64,000 nt of DNA, from contig JAJYWN010000064.1 of the NCBI GenBank assembly GCA_021791495.1, positions 136,139 through 200,138 of the forward strand, read 5' to 3'. Made by a program: the position numbers and the translations under genes. The stretch is from Bacillota bacterium. GTDB taxonomy: Bacteria; Bacillota; Sulfobacillia; JAJYWN01. The notes under the pieces are model-generated. The model saw only the letters and a list, made by a program, of their open reading frames with translations, did not search any database and was not told where the DNA came from. Positions 25,736 to 34,278 of the stretch are shown one piece after another (the first letter of the stretch is position 1; each line of letters opens with the position of its first letter).

Positions 25736-26401
25736 ATGCCCCAGCAAATGGACTACAAGCCCAGGATCGGCGTCCTTGACCTCCAGGGAGCGGTGCGCGA
25801 ACACGTCAACCTGCTAACCGCCGCGGGCGCCGAAGTGGTGCGTATCAAATGGCCCGCCGAGTTGCGGGGATTGGACGGTCTGGTCATCCCGGGCGGCGAA
25901 AGCACTGCCATCGGCAAGCTCATGGACCATTACGGTTTCTTTGAGCCGGTGCGTGAGGCCTATCGGGCGGGCATGGCCATCTACGGGACGTGCGCGGGGC
26001 TTATTCTCCTGGCGAAGGAAATCGAGGGCGGGGGCGAAATTAGCAGGACCCAGCCCCGTTTGGGCCTGATGGATATCGTGGCGAACCGCAACGCTTTCGG
26101 GCGGCAGCGAGAGAGCTTCGAGGCGGACCTGGACATACCAGAGATCACCGGTGCGGGCGCGACCGGTGTCACCGGCGCCGGCGGTTCCTCAGGCGCCGGC
26201 GCAAACGGCCGGCCGTTCCACGCCGTCTTCATCCGCGCCCCCTACGTCGACCACGTCTATGGGGAGGCGAAGGTCATGGCCACCTTCGACGAGAAGATCG
26301 TCATGGCCCATCAGGAGCGGCTCTTGGTGACTGCCTTTCATCCGGAACTGACAGGCGACGACCGGGTGCACCGCTACTTCATCAAGATGGCCACGGCTTG
26401 A
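25736..26401 (+). CDS. pdxT: pyridoxal 5'-phosphate synthase glutaminase subunit PdxT
   Basis: 221 residues. A class I-like glutaminase that supplies ammonia to PdxS. IGVLDLQGAVREH and LVIPGGESTAI are the N-terminal motifs; the nucleophile is the Cys of YGTCAGLILLAKE, and the His/Glu pair lies in TAFHPELTGD. A Gly/Ala-rich insertion of about 20 residues (GAGATGVTGAGGSSGAG) sits between LDIPEITG and PFHAVFIRAP, a position where homologues have a short loop; it is on the surface and probably tolerated. Confidence 0.97.
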   Translation: MPQQMDYKPRIGVLDLQGAVREHVNLLTAAGAEVVRIKWPAELRGLDGLVIPGGESTAIGKLMDHYGFFEPVREAYRAGMAIYGTCAGLILLAKEIEGGGEISRTQPRLGLMDIVANRNAFGRQRESFEADLDIPEITGAGATGVTGAGGSSGAGANGRPFHAVFIRAPYVDHVYGEAKVMATFDEKIVMAHQERLLVTAFHPELTGDDRVHRYFIKMATA

Positions 26402-26871
26402 GCGAGCGCGCTCGGGCGGGATACTTCCCGAAGGCTATGCCCGTTTCCCAATGGGTCAGGAATTCGGCCGCGTTCTGGAGGGAGTACCTGGCAGGGAAGC
26501 CTTCCGATTGCTGGGTGTACATTGAGAACGTGGCCGACGAAGAACCCGGCCCCTTGATGGAGCTGGTCAATGAGATCGAAGACCCCAGAATTTCGGTATG
26601 CCTTGATGTCGGGCACGCCCGGGCCAATTCACCGGTCCCACTATGCCAATGGATCGAGGGGTTGGGGCCTCGGATCGGGCACGTGCACCTCCACAACAAT
26701 GACGGACAAAGGGACAGTCACTGGCCACTGAACCGCGGGGTTATCGACATGGCGGAGACCCTGGATTCGCTGGCCCGATATGCTCCAAACACGACCTACA
26801 CCTTGGAGTGCGACCCCGAAGAATCTCTGGCTTGGCTAGCGGAGTATCGCGGGCGGACTGATGCCCGTTAG
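26398..26871 (+). pseudogene. N-terminally truncated sugar-phosphate isomerase/AP-endonuclease-2-like TIM barrel
   Basis: 157 codons from a TTG that overlaps the pdxT stop. VYIENVADEEPGPLMELVNE, ISVCLDVGHARANSP and IGHVHLHNNDGQRDSHWPLN are the metal-ligand strands of the second half of the xylose-isomerase-like barrel. The first roughly 100 residues (strands one to four) are missing, so a barrel cannot close. It is most simply a 5'-deleted gene left behind pdxT. A functional half-barrel cannot be excluded, because the frame is open and the TTG is coupled to pdxT. Confidence 0.65.
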
Positions 26872-26911
26872 CTGGTCTTCATAGCCAAGTCTCAAGCCAG
26901 CTATCCCTTCC

Positions 26912-27757
26912 TCATGGTACGTTACGGAAAGCCAGTACCGGGTATTCCCGTGTCAGTTCGAACCCCAGTTTCCCGGCCAGCCCCACGGAGGCGGCGTTAT
27001 TGGCCCAGCTATCCCAATGTACAGTCATGCCCCTGGAGAACGCCTGTTCCAGGCACGCGGAGGCGGTGATCCAGCCGTATCCATTGCGGTAGTGCTCTTC
27101 CGCCGTCTCGATGCCGATACCGCGGCGGTCGCCATTGGGGTACTCTGTGAGGCACCAGCTTAGGACCTTGCCGCCGCCGACCAGGCAGTACCCGAAAGCA
27201 CGGTCGAAGAACCGGTCCAGCGCCGCCCACATGATACCCAGCTCGTGCTGGAGGCTCGACTTCTCTATGGCGGGGTCGGCCAACAGCTCGGGAGTGACCC
27301 GGTGCACCACGCATCCGCCTGGTACCACCGCCCGCCAGTCTCCGCGCGGGTGATATTCCGACGAACGCAGAGTGTAGAAATGGCGTATCCACTTCTTGAC
27401 GCCGAAGGGCGCCAGCGCCTCCGTAAGCGCCGGCTCCCAGGCCTCCTCCGGCCAGTAAGAAAAGCGCCCGCCCCAGGGTCCCAGTTTCGGTAGGAATTCC
27501 GTCTCCAAAAGCCGCCCCAGACTGGCGCTAAGGGCACCGGGTAGTGGGCCGGCCAGATAGAACGTGGAACCCTCCCAAACCAAACCCGCTCTCGGCTCGT
27601 CTATATCATCGACGAAGGCCCGCCCCCGGCAACTGCCTTCCACCACGGGGCGGACCGCCAAGGCGTGGCTGAACCCGGCGAAAACGGGGAGGAGGCGCGC
27701 ATAGTCCCGGGGGGCAAGTTCGTGGAAATCGCGATTTTCACCGCTTTGGCTACTCAT
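26912..27757 (-). CDS. GNAT-family acetyltransferase
   Basis: 281 residues from ATG 27757. The C-terminal half carries the acetyl-CoA fold: KSSLQHELGIMWAALDRFF, YCLVGGGKVLSWCLTEY, RGIGIETAEEHYRNGYGWIT as the V/Q-x-x-R/G-x-G-like loop, and the last strand GLAGKLGFELTREYPVLAF. It resembles the GNAT_acetyltran group of Bacillota. The substrate is unknown. No strong ribosome site is visible and no neighbour points to a role. Confidence 0.75.
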   Translation of the reverse strand: MSSQSGENRDFHELAPRDYARLLPVFAGFSHALAVRPVVEGSCRGRAFVDDIDEPRAGLVWEGSTFYLAGPLPGALSASLGRLLETEFLPKLGPWGGRFSYWPEEAWEPALTEALAPFGVKKWIRHFYTLRSSEYHPRGDWRAVVPGGCVVHRVTPELLADPAIEKSSLQHELGIMWAALDRFFDRAFGYCLVGGGKVLSWCLTEYPNGDRRGIGIETAEEHYRNGYGWITASACLEQAFSRGMTVHWDSWANNAASVGLAGKLGFELTREYPVLAFRNVP

Positions 27758-27885
27758 GATTTGTCTAGTTTGCCGGGAACGGCGTCGACCCTTTTTATCC
27801 CAGCGAACCTTTTCGGCCGGTGAAAGGCTATATAAGGCAGATAGGACGGGTGCGGCGGAGTACCGGAAGAACACCGGAAGGCCAG

Positions 27886-28082
27886 GAGGTTTCCCCCGAT
27901 TCAGGACGATGCGGATTTGGTTAGGGCTTGCCAGGTCTTTCCTGCGGGTGCCCGCCGGCACTGTGAAATCCCGCCTGCACCGAGCCAAGCAAGCTCTGGA
28001 ACAGAAGCTGGCTTCCATAGAGAACAGCCGGCCCGCGGGTCAGACATCAAGGAGGTCGTACCCCAATGAATCTCAGCGATGA
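27886..28082 (+). pseudogene. internally deleted ECF sigma factor gene
   Basis: After a GGAGG at 27885, one frame reads IQDDADLVRACQ, the usual start of ECF region 2. About a dozen bases later, in a different frame, the sequence continues VPAGTVKSRLHRAKQALEQK, the second half of the region 4 helix-turn-helix, and runs to a stop at 28082. Regions 2.2 to 4.1 are gone, roughly 130-140 codons. The gene cannot encode a sigma factor. Its stop still overlaps the start of the next gene, as in a sigma/anti-sigma pair. Confidence 0.75.
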
Positions 28083-29271
28083 CGTCCTTCGGCAATCGCT
28101 TCACCGGGAAGTTGAACGGAGTGGACCATCGCCCAATTTATGGAACCGCATCCGGCAGGCTCGCTCGGAGCAAGTGGGATGGAAGAGGCGGCGCCTCGCT
28201 GTGCAGGCGGGTGTGGTGATGGCGGCCGGCCTTGTAGTCTTGCTGGCTTTCCCGGCGCCGCGTGGTATGGCTACAGCCCTGATCCACTCGGTCACCAATG
28301 TCCTGGATTGGCGCATTCCCGCGGTGGTATCGGACGTTGGTTGGGAGACGTTGCCCACAGTCGTCCAGGAAGTGCTGGGCAGCGGCCTGCGCTCACCCGA
28401 TGGCCGCTACGTGGCGGCGGGATGGTCGTGGGACCAGATTCCCCCCGATGTCAGGCTGGCCATCGAAAACGGGAAAGCTTCGATCGACCCTGTCAAGCTC
28501 AAAGGCGGTCCCCAGCTCTGGATCGCCACTGCGGATCTGTCAAAAGCGCGCCTGGTCGCGGCCTTCCCTGGGAGCCCAGTAGGGCCCTGGTTTGAGTGGA
28601 GCCCCCGCGGCACGCTCCTGTATTACCAGCCAAAGGACGATTCCTGGCAGGAGTACAACCCGCAAAACGGCCGAACCGGTACGTTCCTGGCATCCCTACT
28701 GAAAGGGCACACTGCGGGCAACCTGCGGTTTTCTCAAGATGGAGAGCAGCTTCTCTACGATACCGGGATTGTCTACTTCACCAATAAGCCACAGTATGCG
28801 CCGACCACCACCTACGTGGCCCCGTCCACCGGCAAGGGCGCACCCCGTCTGGTGGGTGTGAACGTGCAGGCCGCCTGGGAGGGGGACCAGGTCACGTCCA
28901 CCGTCATGGAACCCGACATCATCTTCGCCACCCCGTTTCCCGCCGGGCCGGTGTGGTCGCCGAAGGCTGGGGATGAGCTCGACGCCATGGTTCGGTCGGC
29001 CGCCGGCGTTGAGTGGCGCGTCTACGACTCACCTTCCGGGGAGCGAGCTCCGATAAAAGTCCTGGTGGCGGCGGAGAAGCAACCTGGCCTATGGGTAACC
29101 ACCTGGCCCGGCCTGTCCGCCTCTGCCGATGGCCCTCTCTATGTGGAGCTATTCGCCCAGGTGAGGCCCGGCGTGCCGGCCAAGCCCTATTTCGTGGTGG
29201 AAGAGAACTCTCGGAACTCCTGGAACTCTTGGGTAACGCGGGGCCCCTTCCAAGTGCGCCAAGCGCCCTAG
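28066..29271 (+). CDS. single-pass membrane protein, probable anti-sigma factor orphaned by loss of its sigma gene
   Basis: 401 residues from ATG 28066, with AAGGAGG upstream. About 45 cytoplasmic residues (LSDDVLRQSLHREVERSGPS) precede one membrane helix (VQAGVVMAAGLVVLLAFPAP). The rest is extracytoplasmic and beta-rich, with propeller-like segments such as LLYYQPKDDSWQEYNPQNG. The position directly behind an ECF sigma remnant, overlapping it by 17 bases, argues for an anti-sigma role. No zinc HxxxCxxC motif is present. The outer domain may sense an envelope signal. Confidence 0.6.
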   Translation: MNLSDDVLRQSLHREVERSGPSPNLWNRIRQARSEQVGWKRRRLAVQAGVVMAAGLVVLLAFPAPRGMATALIHSVTNVLDWRIPAVVSDVGWETLPTVVQEVLGSGLRSPDGRYVAAGWSWDQIPPDVRLAIENGKASIDPVKLKGGPQLWIATADLSKARLVAAFPGSPVGPWFEWSPRGTLLYYQPKDDSWQEYNPQNGRTGTFLASLLKGHTAGNLRFSQDGEQLLYDTGIVYFTNKPQYAPTTTYVAPSTGKGAPRLVGVNVQAAWEGDQVTSTVMEPDIIFATPFPAGPVWSPKAGDELDAMVRSAAGVEWRVYDSPSGERAPIKVLVAAEKQPGLWVTTWPGLSASADGPLYVELFAQVRPGVPAKPYFVVEENSRNSWNSWVTRGPFQVRQAP

Positions 29272-29494
29272 CGGCCACGACGCCCCATGGCGCGCCGGCC
29301 AGAGTCAGTCGGTTTCTTCCCTTGGCATTTGCATGCTAGCATATGTGATATCACCCAACCGCTCAGGTGGTGAAAACGAAATCCCTCCCTATACGCCATC
29401 AACCTTTTGCCAGTATGGCGGTTATAGAGAGTGGGAGAGGACTTGGAGTGACGGCGGACGGCTGTTCGAAGGCAAGACAACAGGCCTCACGGCC

Positions 29495-30070
29495 ATGACT
29501 GAAGCCGAACTGGTGCGGCGTTGCCAAGGCGGGAGCGTCGACGCCTTCGCTGAACTATACCGCTCCACGGCGGCGCGCGCCCTCCAGACGGCCAGGCTCA
29601 TCGCCGGCGATTGGGCCACGGCAGAGGACTGCCTGCAGGAAGGGGCCATTCGGGCCTGGCGGGCCATCGGCCGCTTTGAACCGGGCCGTCCCTTCGCACC
29701 CTGGTTCCTGAAGATCGTGGTCAACGAGGCCTTGAAAACCCGCCGCCGTTCGCCGGTCTACGAGTTACCGGACAACCTGGTGAGTCGACCAGGGTCCGCT
29801 ATCAACGCCGATCCGGACGCACAATCGGGCGATGCGGACCTCCACCTGGAGCAACTGGCGGCCCGCCAGGCGGTGGCCGCGGCTCTGGCTTCCTTGGATG
29901 CGGCACACCGCGCTCCGGTCGTCCTCTTCTACTTCAACGACCTGTCCGAGAAGGAAATCGCCACGCTGTTGGGCCTCCGGCTTTCCACTGTGAAGTCAAG
30001 GTTACACACAGCCCGGCGGCGTATGGCCGAACACCTACGCATTGAGGGGGCAGACACCTTTGAGTGGTAA
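29495..30070 (+). CDS. ECF-type RNA polymerase sigma factor
   Basis: About 191 residues from ATG 29495. Region 2 is LVRRCQGGSVDAFAELYRST to EDCLQEGAIRAWRAIGRFEP, with a PFAPWFLKIVVNEALKTRRR segment; region 4 is LDAAHRAPVVLFYFNDLSEK followed by EIATLLGLRLSTVKSRLHTA. It is complete, unlike the remnant at 27886. The start is uncertain because no strong ribosome site precedes it; the frame stays open upstream to 29333. Its stop overlaps the next gene by 11 bases, the standard arrangement with a cognate anti-sigma factor. Confidence 0.92.
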   Translation: MTEAELVRRCQGGSVDAFAELYRSTAARALQTARLIAGDWATAEDCLQEGAIRAWRAIGRFEPGRPFAPWFLKIVVNEALKTRRRSPVYELPDNLVSRPGSAINADPDAQSGDADLHLEQLAARQAVAAALASLDAAHRAPVVLFYFNDLSEKEIATLLGLRLSTVKSRLHTARRRMAEHLRIEGADTFEW

Positions 30071-31250
30071 TAGCTCCATTAGGGCGACCCTGGAGCTCTT
30101 AGCTCAGCCCACCGCCACCGCCACAGCCCCGGCACGCGCCGCGGGCGAAGCGGCGGGGTCAGCCGCCGCTGCAGGCCTGGACGAGATGACGTCCCGCGTC
30201 TGGTCGCGCGTCGCGCCCAATCTGGTGGGAGTCTACCAAGGTCAGGAAGCGTTGCCCCGAGGCCCGCTCGGCATCGGTCTGGCCCGACCCGCCCTAAGCC
30301 TGGCGGTGGCCATTGCGCTGGCCATCACCATCCTCCACGCCTGGCCGGCGCCCACCGCGCGCGGTCCGGCCGCCTACTTTCCCCCGAACGCTCCTCTGGC
30401 CGAGCTGAAGCCGCCACTGTCCGCCGGTGGCGCCGGTGGCACCGGCGGCATCATCCAACCCGGCAACCGCCCGGCCCCGTTACCCTTTCCCAGCCAGTTC
30501 CGGGTCGTGGCGGACCCCTATCCGGTGCACGTGGGGCAGGCCGTGACCCTTGAATCCGCCGGCACCTGGCCCGGACAGTGGGTCTGGCTCTACGGAGTGT
30601 CCGCCGACCAGCAATCCACGGTGTTCTACGATCGAAAACTCCCGCGGAACGCGATCTTGATCTCCCGCATCCCTTTGACAGCTCTCTCGCCCGCCGGCTT
30701 GCCTGTCGGAACGGGTGGACGCTGGGCTTTTGACTGGATGGTGCCACCGAGTCTGACCCACGGCGAGGACACCATCGACTTGACAGCAGCCGCCACCGGC
30801 GGCGATACCTTCGCCTACCTGGTGGCGGTCACCGACACCGGTTACCTGGCGGCCACCGGGCTTTCGGTCGCGCCCAAACGGACTCTGACCATCCAGCCCG
30901 ACCCGGTGAAAGTGGGGGAAGCCCTGACCATCAGCGGTGCGGATTACCCGCCCGGCACCAAGGTGCGCCTGGACCTTTACCACGACCGTTCGGTGGAGGC
31001 CGGCGGCGGGACCGACATCGCCTTGACCATCGGGTGGGTCACCACGGACGACGGCGGGCGGTTCAGCTTCCGCTATGCAATGCCTGTCCGGCTGAATTGG
31101 GCTTTCGCCGACGGTCAGGGCCAAATGGTGGACCACCCGCTGACCGTGAACGGGGATGGGCAGTTCAGCATCATCGCCGTGGAGATCCATGACGACACCG
31201 GTTTGCGTCGTGCCTTGCGCAAGCTGTTCAGCGTTAGCTCGGCACCGTAA
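30060..31250 (+). CDS. probable membrane-bound anti-sigma factor
   Basis: About 396 residues from TTG 30060, ten bases after a GAGGGGG inside the sigma gene. A cytoplasmic segment of about 80 residues is followed by one membrane helix (ALSLAVAIALAITILHAWPA). The extracytoplasmic part is beta-rich: two Ig-like/IPT-like repeats, VVADPYPVHVGQAVTLESAG and LTIQPDPVKVGEALTISGAD. The overlap with the ECF gene indicates that it holds that sigma factor at the membrane. No zinc anti-sigma motif is visible. Confidence 0.65.
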   Translation: MSGNSSIRATLELLAQPTATATAPARAAGEAAGSAAAAGLDEMTSRVWSRVAPNLVGVYQGQEALPRGPLGIGLARPALSLAVAIALAITILHAWPAPTARGPAAYFPPNAPLAELKPPLSAGGAGGTGGIIQPGNRPAPLPFPSQFRVVADPYPVHVGQAVTLESAGTWPGQWVWLYGVSADQQSTVFYDRKLPRNAILISRIPLTALSPAGLPVGTGGRWAFDWMVPPSLTHGEDTIDLTAAATGGDTFAYLVAVTDTGYLAATGLSVAPKRTLTIQPDPVKVGEALTISGADYPPGTKVRLDLYHDRSVEAGGGTDIALTIGWVTTDDGGRFSFRYAMPVRLNWAFADGQGQMVDHPLTVNGDGQFSIIAVEIHDDTGLRRALRKLFSVSSAP

Positions 31251-31252
31251 TG

Positions 31253-31405
31253 GTGCGCGCAGTCCAGAAGACGTCCCGCATTACCGTGGATGGGCAGGTG
31301 GGACCGGCGACCTATTACCAGCTTGGGCTACGGAAGGTGACCCCGGCTCCCGTCCCATTCCCCCTCTTCCCGCTGCATAGTGTCCGATATGCGTCTTTGT
31401 TCTAA
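31253..31405 (+). pseudogene. 3' relic of a peptidoglycan-binding gene paralogous to its neighbour
   Basis: The frame 31253-31405 reads ITVDGQVGPATYYQLGLRKV and then PAPVPFPLFPLHS. The intact gene 270 bases on has ITVDGQVGPQTFFKLGQNNQ and PFPLFPL at the same spacing. The relic begins abruptly two bases after the anti-sigma stop and lacks all earlier repeats. It is the remnant of a tandem duplicate removed by deletion. Confidence 0.7.
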
Positions 31406-31520
31406 GTTCTGGCGCCTTAGCAGGGTTCGGTAACCTCTGAGCGGCCCTATACATAACCTGTTTACCGGAGGAACGCATGGGCGATTTCCCCATGCTACCA
31501 TCACAGAAAGGAGCGAGGAT

Positions 31521-32708
31521 ATGGCTCTCTTCGAAAACCTTTACGGGCCGTACGTGCCATTCGGCAGCCGTAACCTGTCATTGCAGACCCCCAACCTGAA
31601 AGGCACCGATGTCGCTATTCTCCAGGGTGTCTTCAACCTGCTCCTGCAGGTTATGAACCCACCGCTCGGGCCCATCGGCCCGCCGGTCACCGTTGACGGC
31701 ATATTCGGGGCCTCGACCAGGCAAATGGTGATGAACATCCAGGCGTACTTCGGATTACCGGTAGACGGCATTGCCGGACCGCAGGTCTACTTCGTCTATG
31801 GTCAGGGCGTCGGGCCGAACACCACCTACGGAGGTCCCGTCTACGGTAGCCGCAACTTGCAGCAGGGTGTGAGTGGCGGCGATGTGAAGATCCTGCAGAA
31901 CCGTTTGAACACGTTCCGGTATTCAAGCATCATGGGAATACCCGCCGACGGCATCTTCGGTCCCAAGACCGCCGCCGCTGTGGCCGCCTTCCAACAGGAT
32001 GCCATTGCCAACGGAGACACCGGCTTGACCGTTGACTCCATCGTCGGCCCGGCCACCTTCGATGCGACGTGGATCTACACCTTCGCCGGCGGTCGGGGCA
32101 TCCTGTCGGGGCGCAACGGCTTCGACGTGGTCTTCGTCCAGAATGTACTGCAGCTGAACGGCTTCTACGCCGGCCGCTTGACCGGCTACTATGACGCGGC
32201 CACGCAGGCGGCGGTGCGGGCCTTCCAGACGGCTATGGGGATCACCGTGGACGGCCAGGTCGGCCCTCAGACCTTCTTCAAACTGGGCCAGAATAACCAG
32301 AACCCGGCGCCCAGGCCGTTCCCCCTGTTCCCGTTGGTGGTCGCGCCGAGCCAGTGCAACGTCGTCCTAACGAACACGGGCGTCGTGCCTCAGGCGACGG
32401 GGACGTTCTTCGTGCAGCAGTCATCCACCGGCTCGCAACTGTTCTTGACCGCCATCAGCCTGCCGGAGCCTGGCACCTTCAACCCTGCCTTCACGAACTA
32501 CTCGTTCACTTTGAACATCCCCGGTCAGCTACCGATCACGGTCTCCATGGGTGAGGCCGACGCTTCCGCCGGTCTGTGGTCCGGCGGTCTGGTCTCGCCG
32601 TCGCTGCGCTTGCCCAATACCACGACCATGACGGTCTACCCCGCCGGCGGCGGGCTGACCGGGCCGGTGGTCTTCTCAGGGAGTTTGGCGAACTGCCCTC
32701 CGCTGTAA
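31521..32708 (+). CDS. protein with three peptidoglycan-binding (PG_binding_1) repeats
   Basis: 395 residues. Each repeat ends in a DGIFG/DGQVGP turn: PVTVDGIFGASTRQMVMNIQ, GIPADGIFGPKTAAAVAAFQ and GITVDGQVGPQTFFKLGQ, with a degenerate further copy (TVDSIVGPATFDATWIYTF). The last 110 residues form a beta-rich domain of unknown type. No signal peptide is seen, although the ribosome site AAAGGAGCGAGGAT fixes the start. It is similar to spore- or wall-associated PG-binding proteins of Bacillota. A hairpin terminator follows. Confidence 0.82.
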   Translation: MALFENLYGPYVPFGSRNLSLQTPNLKGTDVAILQGVFNLLLQVMNPPLGPIGPPVTVDGIFGASTRQMVMNIQAYFGLPVDGIAGPQVYFVYGQGVGPNTTYGGPVYGSRNLQQGVSGGDVKILQNRLNTFRYSSIMGIPADGIFGPKTAAAVAAFQQDAIANGDTGLTVDSIVGPATFDATWIYTFAGGRGILSGRNGFDVVFVQNVLQLNGFYAGRLTGYYDAATQAAVRAFQTAMGITVDGQVGPQTFFKLGQNNQNPAPRPFPLFPLVVAPSQCNVVLTNTGVVPQATGTFFVQQSSTGSQLFLTAISLPEPGTFNPAFTNYSFTLNIPGQLPITVSMGEADASAGLWSGGLVSPSLRLPNTTTMTVYPAGGGLTGPVVFSGSLANCPPL

Positions 32709-32827
32709 AGGCGCCCACCGGAACGCGGAAACACTAGAGCGCCGAAACACTGGTGCACCGGACCATCGAAACAGGGGCGGCTCAACCAGGCACAAACCTG
32801 AAGCGGCCGCCGCAAGGAGGCTACCAC

Positions 32828-32863
32828 AAAGGGGCCATCACCATATCGAGTGATGGCCCCTTT
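32828..32863 (+). terminator. hairpin terminator after the peptidoglycan-binding gene
   Basis: A perfect 14-base stem, AAAGGGGCCATCAC with GTGATGGCCCCTTT, and an eight-base loop. The following T-run is short. Confidence 0.75.
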
Positions 32864-32945
32864 AGATTGCCGGAAAAGCCCCTTTCAGACTGGATCCACG
32901 GAACACAGTTCGCCTTGGCTGCGTCTAGTGAGAAGGGGGCCAGAA

Positions 32946-33697
32946 ATGACCATTGGAGGAACGAAGGCAATTAGCTACGCGGCACCAAAGCTACCGAACG
33001 CGGCACAACCCAGAGTTCTGAAGAGCCGGTTGAAAGCCAGAGCCCTTACCCTGGGGCTAGCCATCCCGCTAGCCGCCGTCCTCGCCTTGGCGGTCATGGG
33101 ATGCCAGAAGAGCCGCGGCGCCGCCAATCCGCCCACCGGCAGCAGCACCCACGCCTACGAAGTGGTCACCGACCTGAAGACCCTTCCACTCTCGATCCAG
33201 CAGAGCATCGAGCTGCTAAAGCACTCTCGCGGCGCAACTTTCTTCAAGGAAGACCCGCCCAGCGAGTTCTACACCGTCGTGGTCGGGCTTGGCCCGCGCC
33301 CCACCAGCGGCTACAGCGTCACGGTCCAGTCGGTGCAGGCGGCGAGTAACCTCACGACAGTGGTGGTTGAGGAGAAGGCGCCCACAGGCGCGGCCAACGA
33401 CGTCATCACGTATCCCTTGGTGGTCTTCCGTCAAGCTCGGAAGATCGAACAACTGGAAGCGAAGGATAGCAAGGGGAACGCTTTCCCGCTTCTGGGTATT
33501 GGGAGCGGCGCCTACACCGGTCGCATCGACAATAATTCCGTGGAGATCAATACGGCCCGCGGGCTTTCCGGCTCACGGAAGAGCTGAAATCCTGGGCTTT
33601 CTGGGACGAGATTGGGAAGAGCGGGCCGGTGGTCTTCACCTACTTCAGGAATAGCACGGGACAGGACACTCTGAACTACATAGCCAAGGCGAAGTGA
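32946..33697 (+). pseudogene. PrcB-domain lipoprotein gene with a frameshift near the 3' end
   Basis: From ATG 32946 (GAGAAGGGGG upstream) the product has a basic N-terminus, a membrane segment and a lipobox LAVMGC. It then has a PrcB_C-like domain: EFYTVVVGLGPRPTSGYSVT with VVVEEKAPTGAANDVITYPL. The frame stops at 33587 just after INTARGLSGS. In another frame from about 33562 the sequence reads FRLTEELKSWAFWDEIGKSG and on to NYIAKAK with a stop at 33697, clearly coding. One base has been lost (or two gained) between about 33540 and 33565. It is either a real mutation or a sequencing error; the truncated form may still be made. Confidence 0.7.
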
Positions 33698-33768
33698 ACC
33701 ATATATTCAAAGCCAGGTGACCCTGGCGGCCGCCGGTGTGACCACGAGGCGGCGAGTCATTGCCGCCT

Positions 33769-34221
33769 TCAGAAATACCCCCGCATCAGCCGGTCCACCC
33801 ACTCCGGCACACGGGCGTCGTCCCGGCGGTCGTAGGCGGGGAAATAGGGCTTGATGTCCAGGACCGGCGTACCCTCGATGGCGTCCAGCCCCCGCATCAC
33901 CAGGCACGCCGGCTCCACCGCCACCACCTCCGCCGCCGTTACGCCGATGGGGTTGGGTCGGTGCCGGGCCCGCTGAGCCAGGAACCCCACTTCCGGCATA
34001 TCCGCCAGCCCGCGCGGTCTTCTCTTCACGCCGGGGACGGTCGGGGCCTCATGCAGCCAGTAGATAATGAGGGCGTGGGAGAACCCTTCCAGCCCATCCA
34101 GGATGCCGGCCAGTTCCGGCCGCAGTTCCACCCGGGAGGTTACCTCTCCCCAGCCCTCGTCCACCGGTTCGGTCTGGCCGTTGTGGACGACGCCGATGGG
34201 GGTCATCCTTATCTCGTTCAC
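33769..34221 (-). CDS. trmO: tRNA (N6-threonylcarbamoyladenosine37-N6)-methyltransferase TrmO-like
   Basis: 150 residues, the TsaA/TrmO beta-barrel: PIGVVHNGQTEPVDEGWGE at the N-terminus, GFSHALIIYWLHEAP, and the SAM-site motif RHRPNPIGVTAAEVVAVE, ending in LDIKPYFPAYDR. It uses S-adenosylmethionine to methylate t6A37 in certain tRNAs. Archaeal and Bacillota members are often this short, lacking the C-terminal domain of E. coli TrmO. It lies 57 bases after the methyltransferase gene on the same strand. Confidence 0.88.
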   Translation of the reverse strand: MNEIRMTPIGVVHNGQTEPVDEGWGEVTSRVELRPELAGILDGLEGFSHALIIYWLHEAPTVPGVKRRPRGLADMPEVGFLAQRARHRPNPIGVTAAEVVAVEPACLVMRGLDAIEGTPVLDIKPYFPAYDRRDDARVPEWVDRLMRGYF

Positions 34222-34278
34222 GGTGTAAGCCTCCCTTGATCGCCTTGATCCGTACGCGCTCTCCCGGGGCCCGACAAG

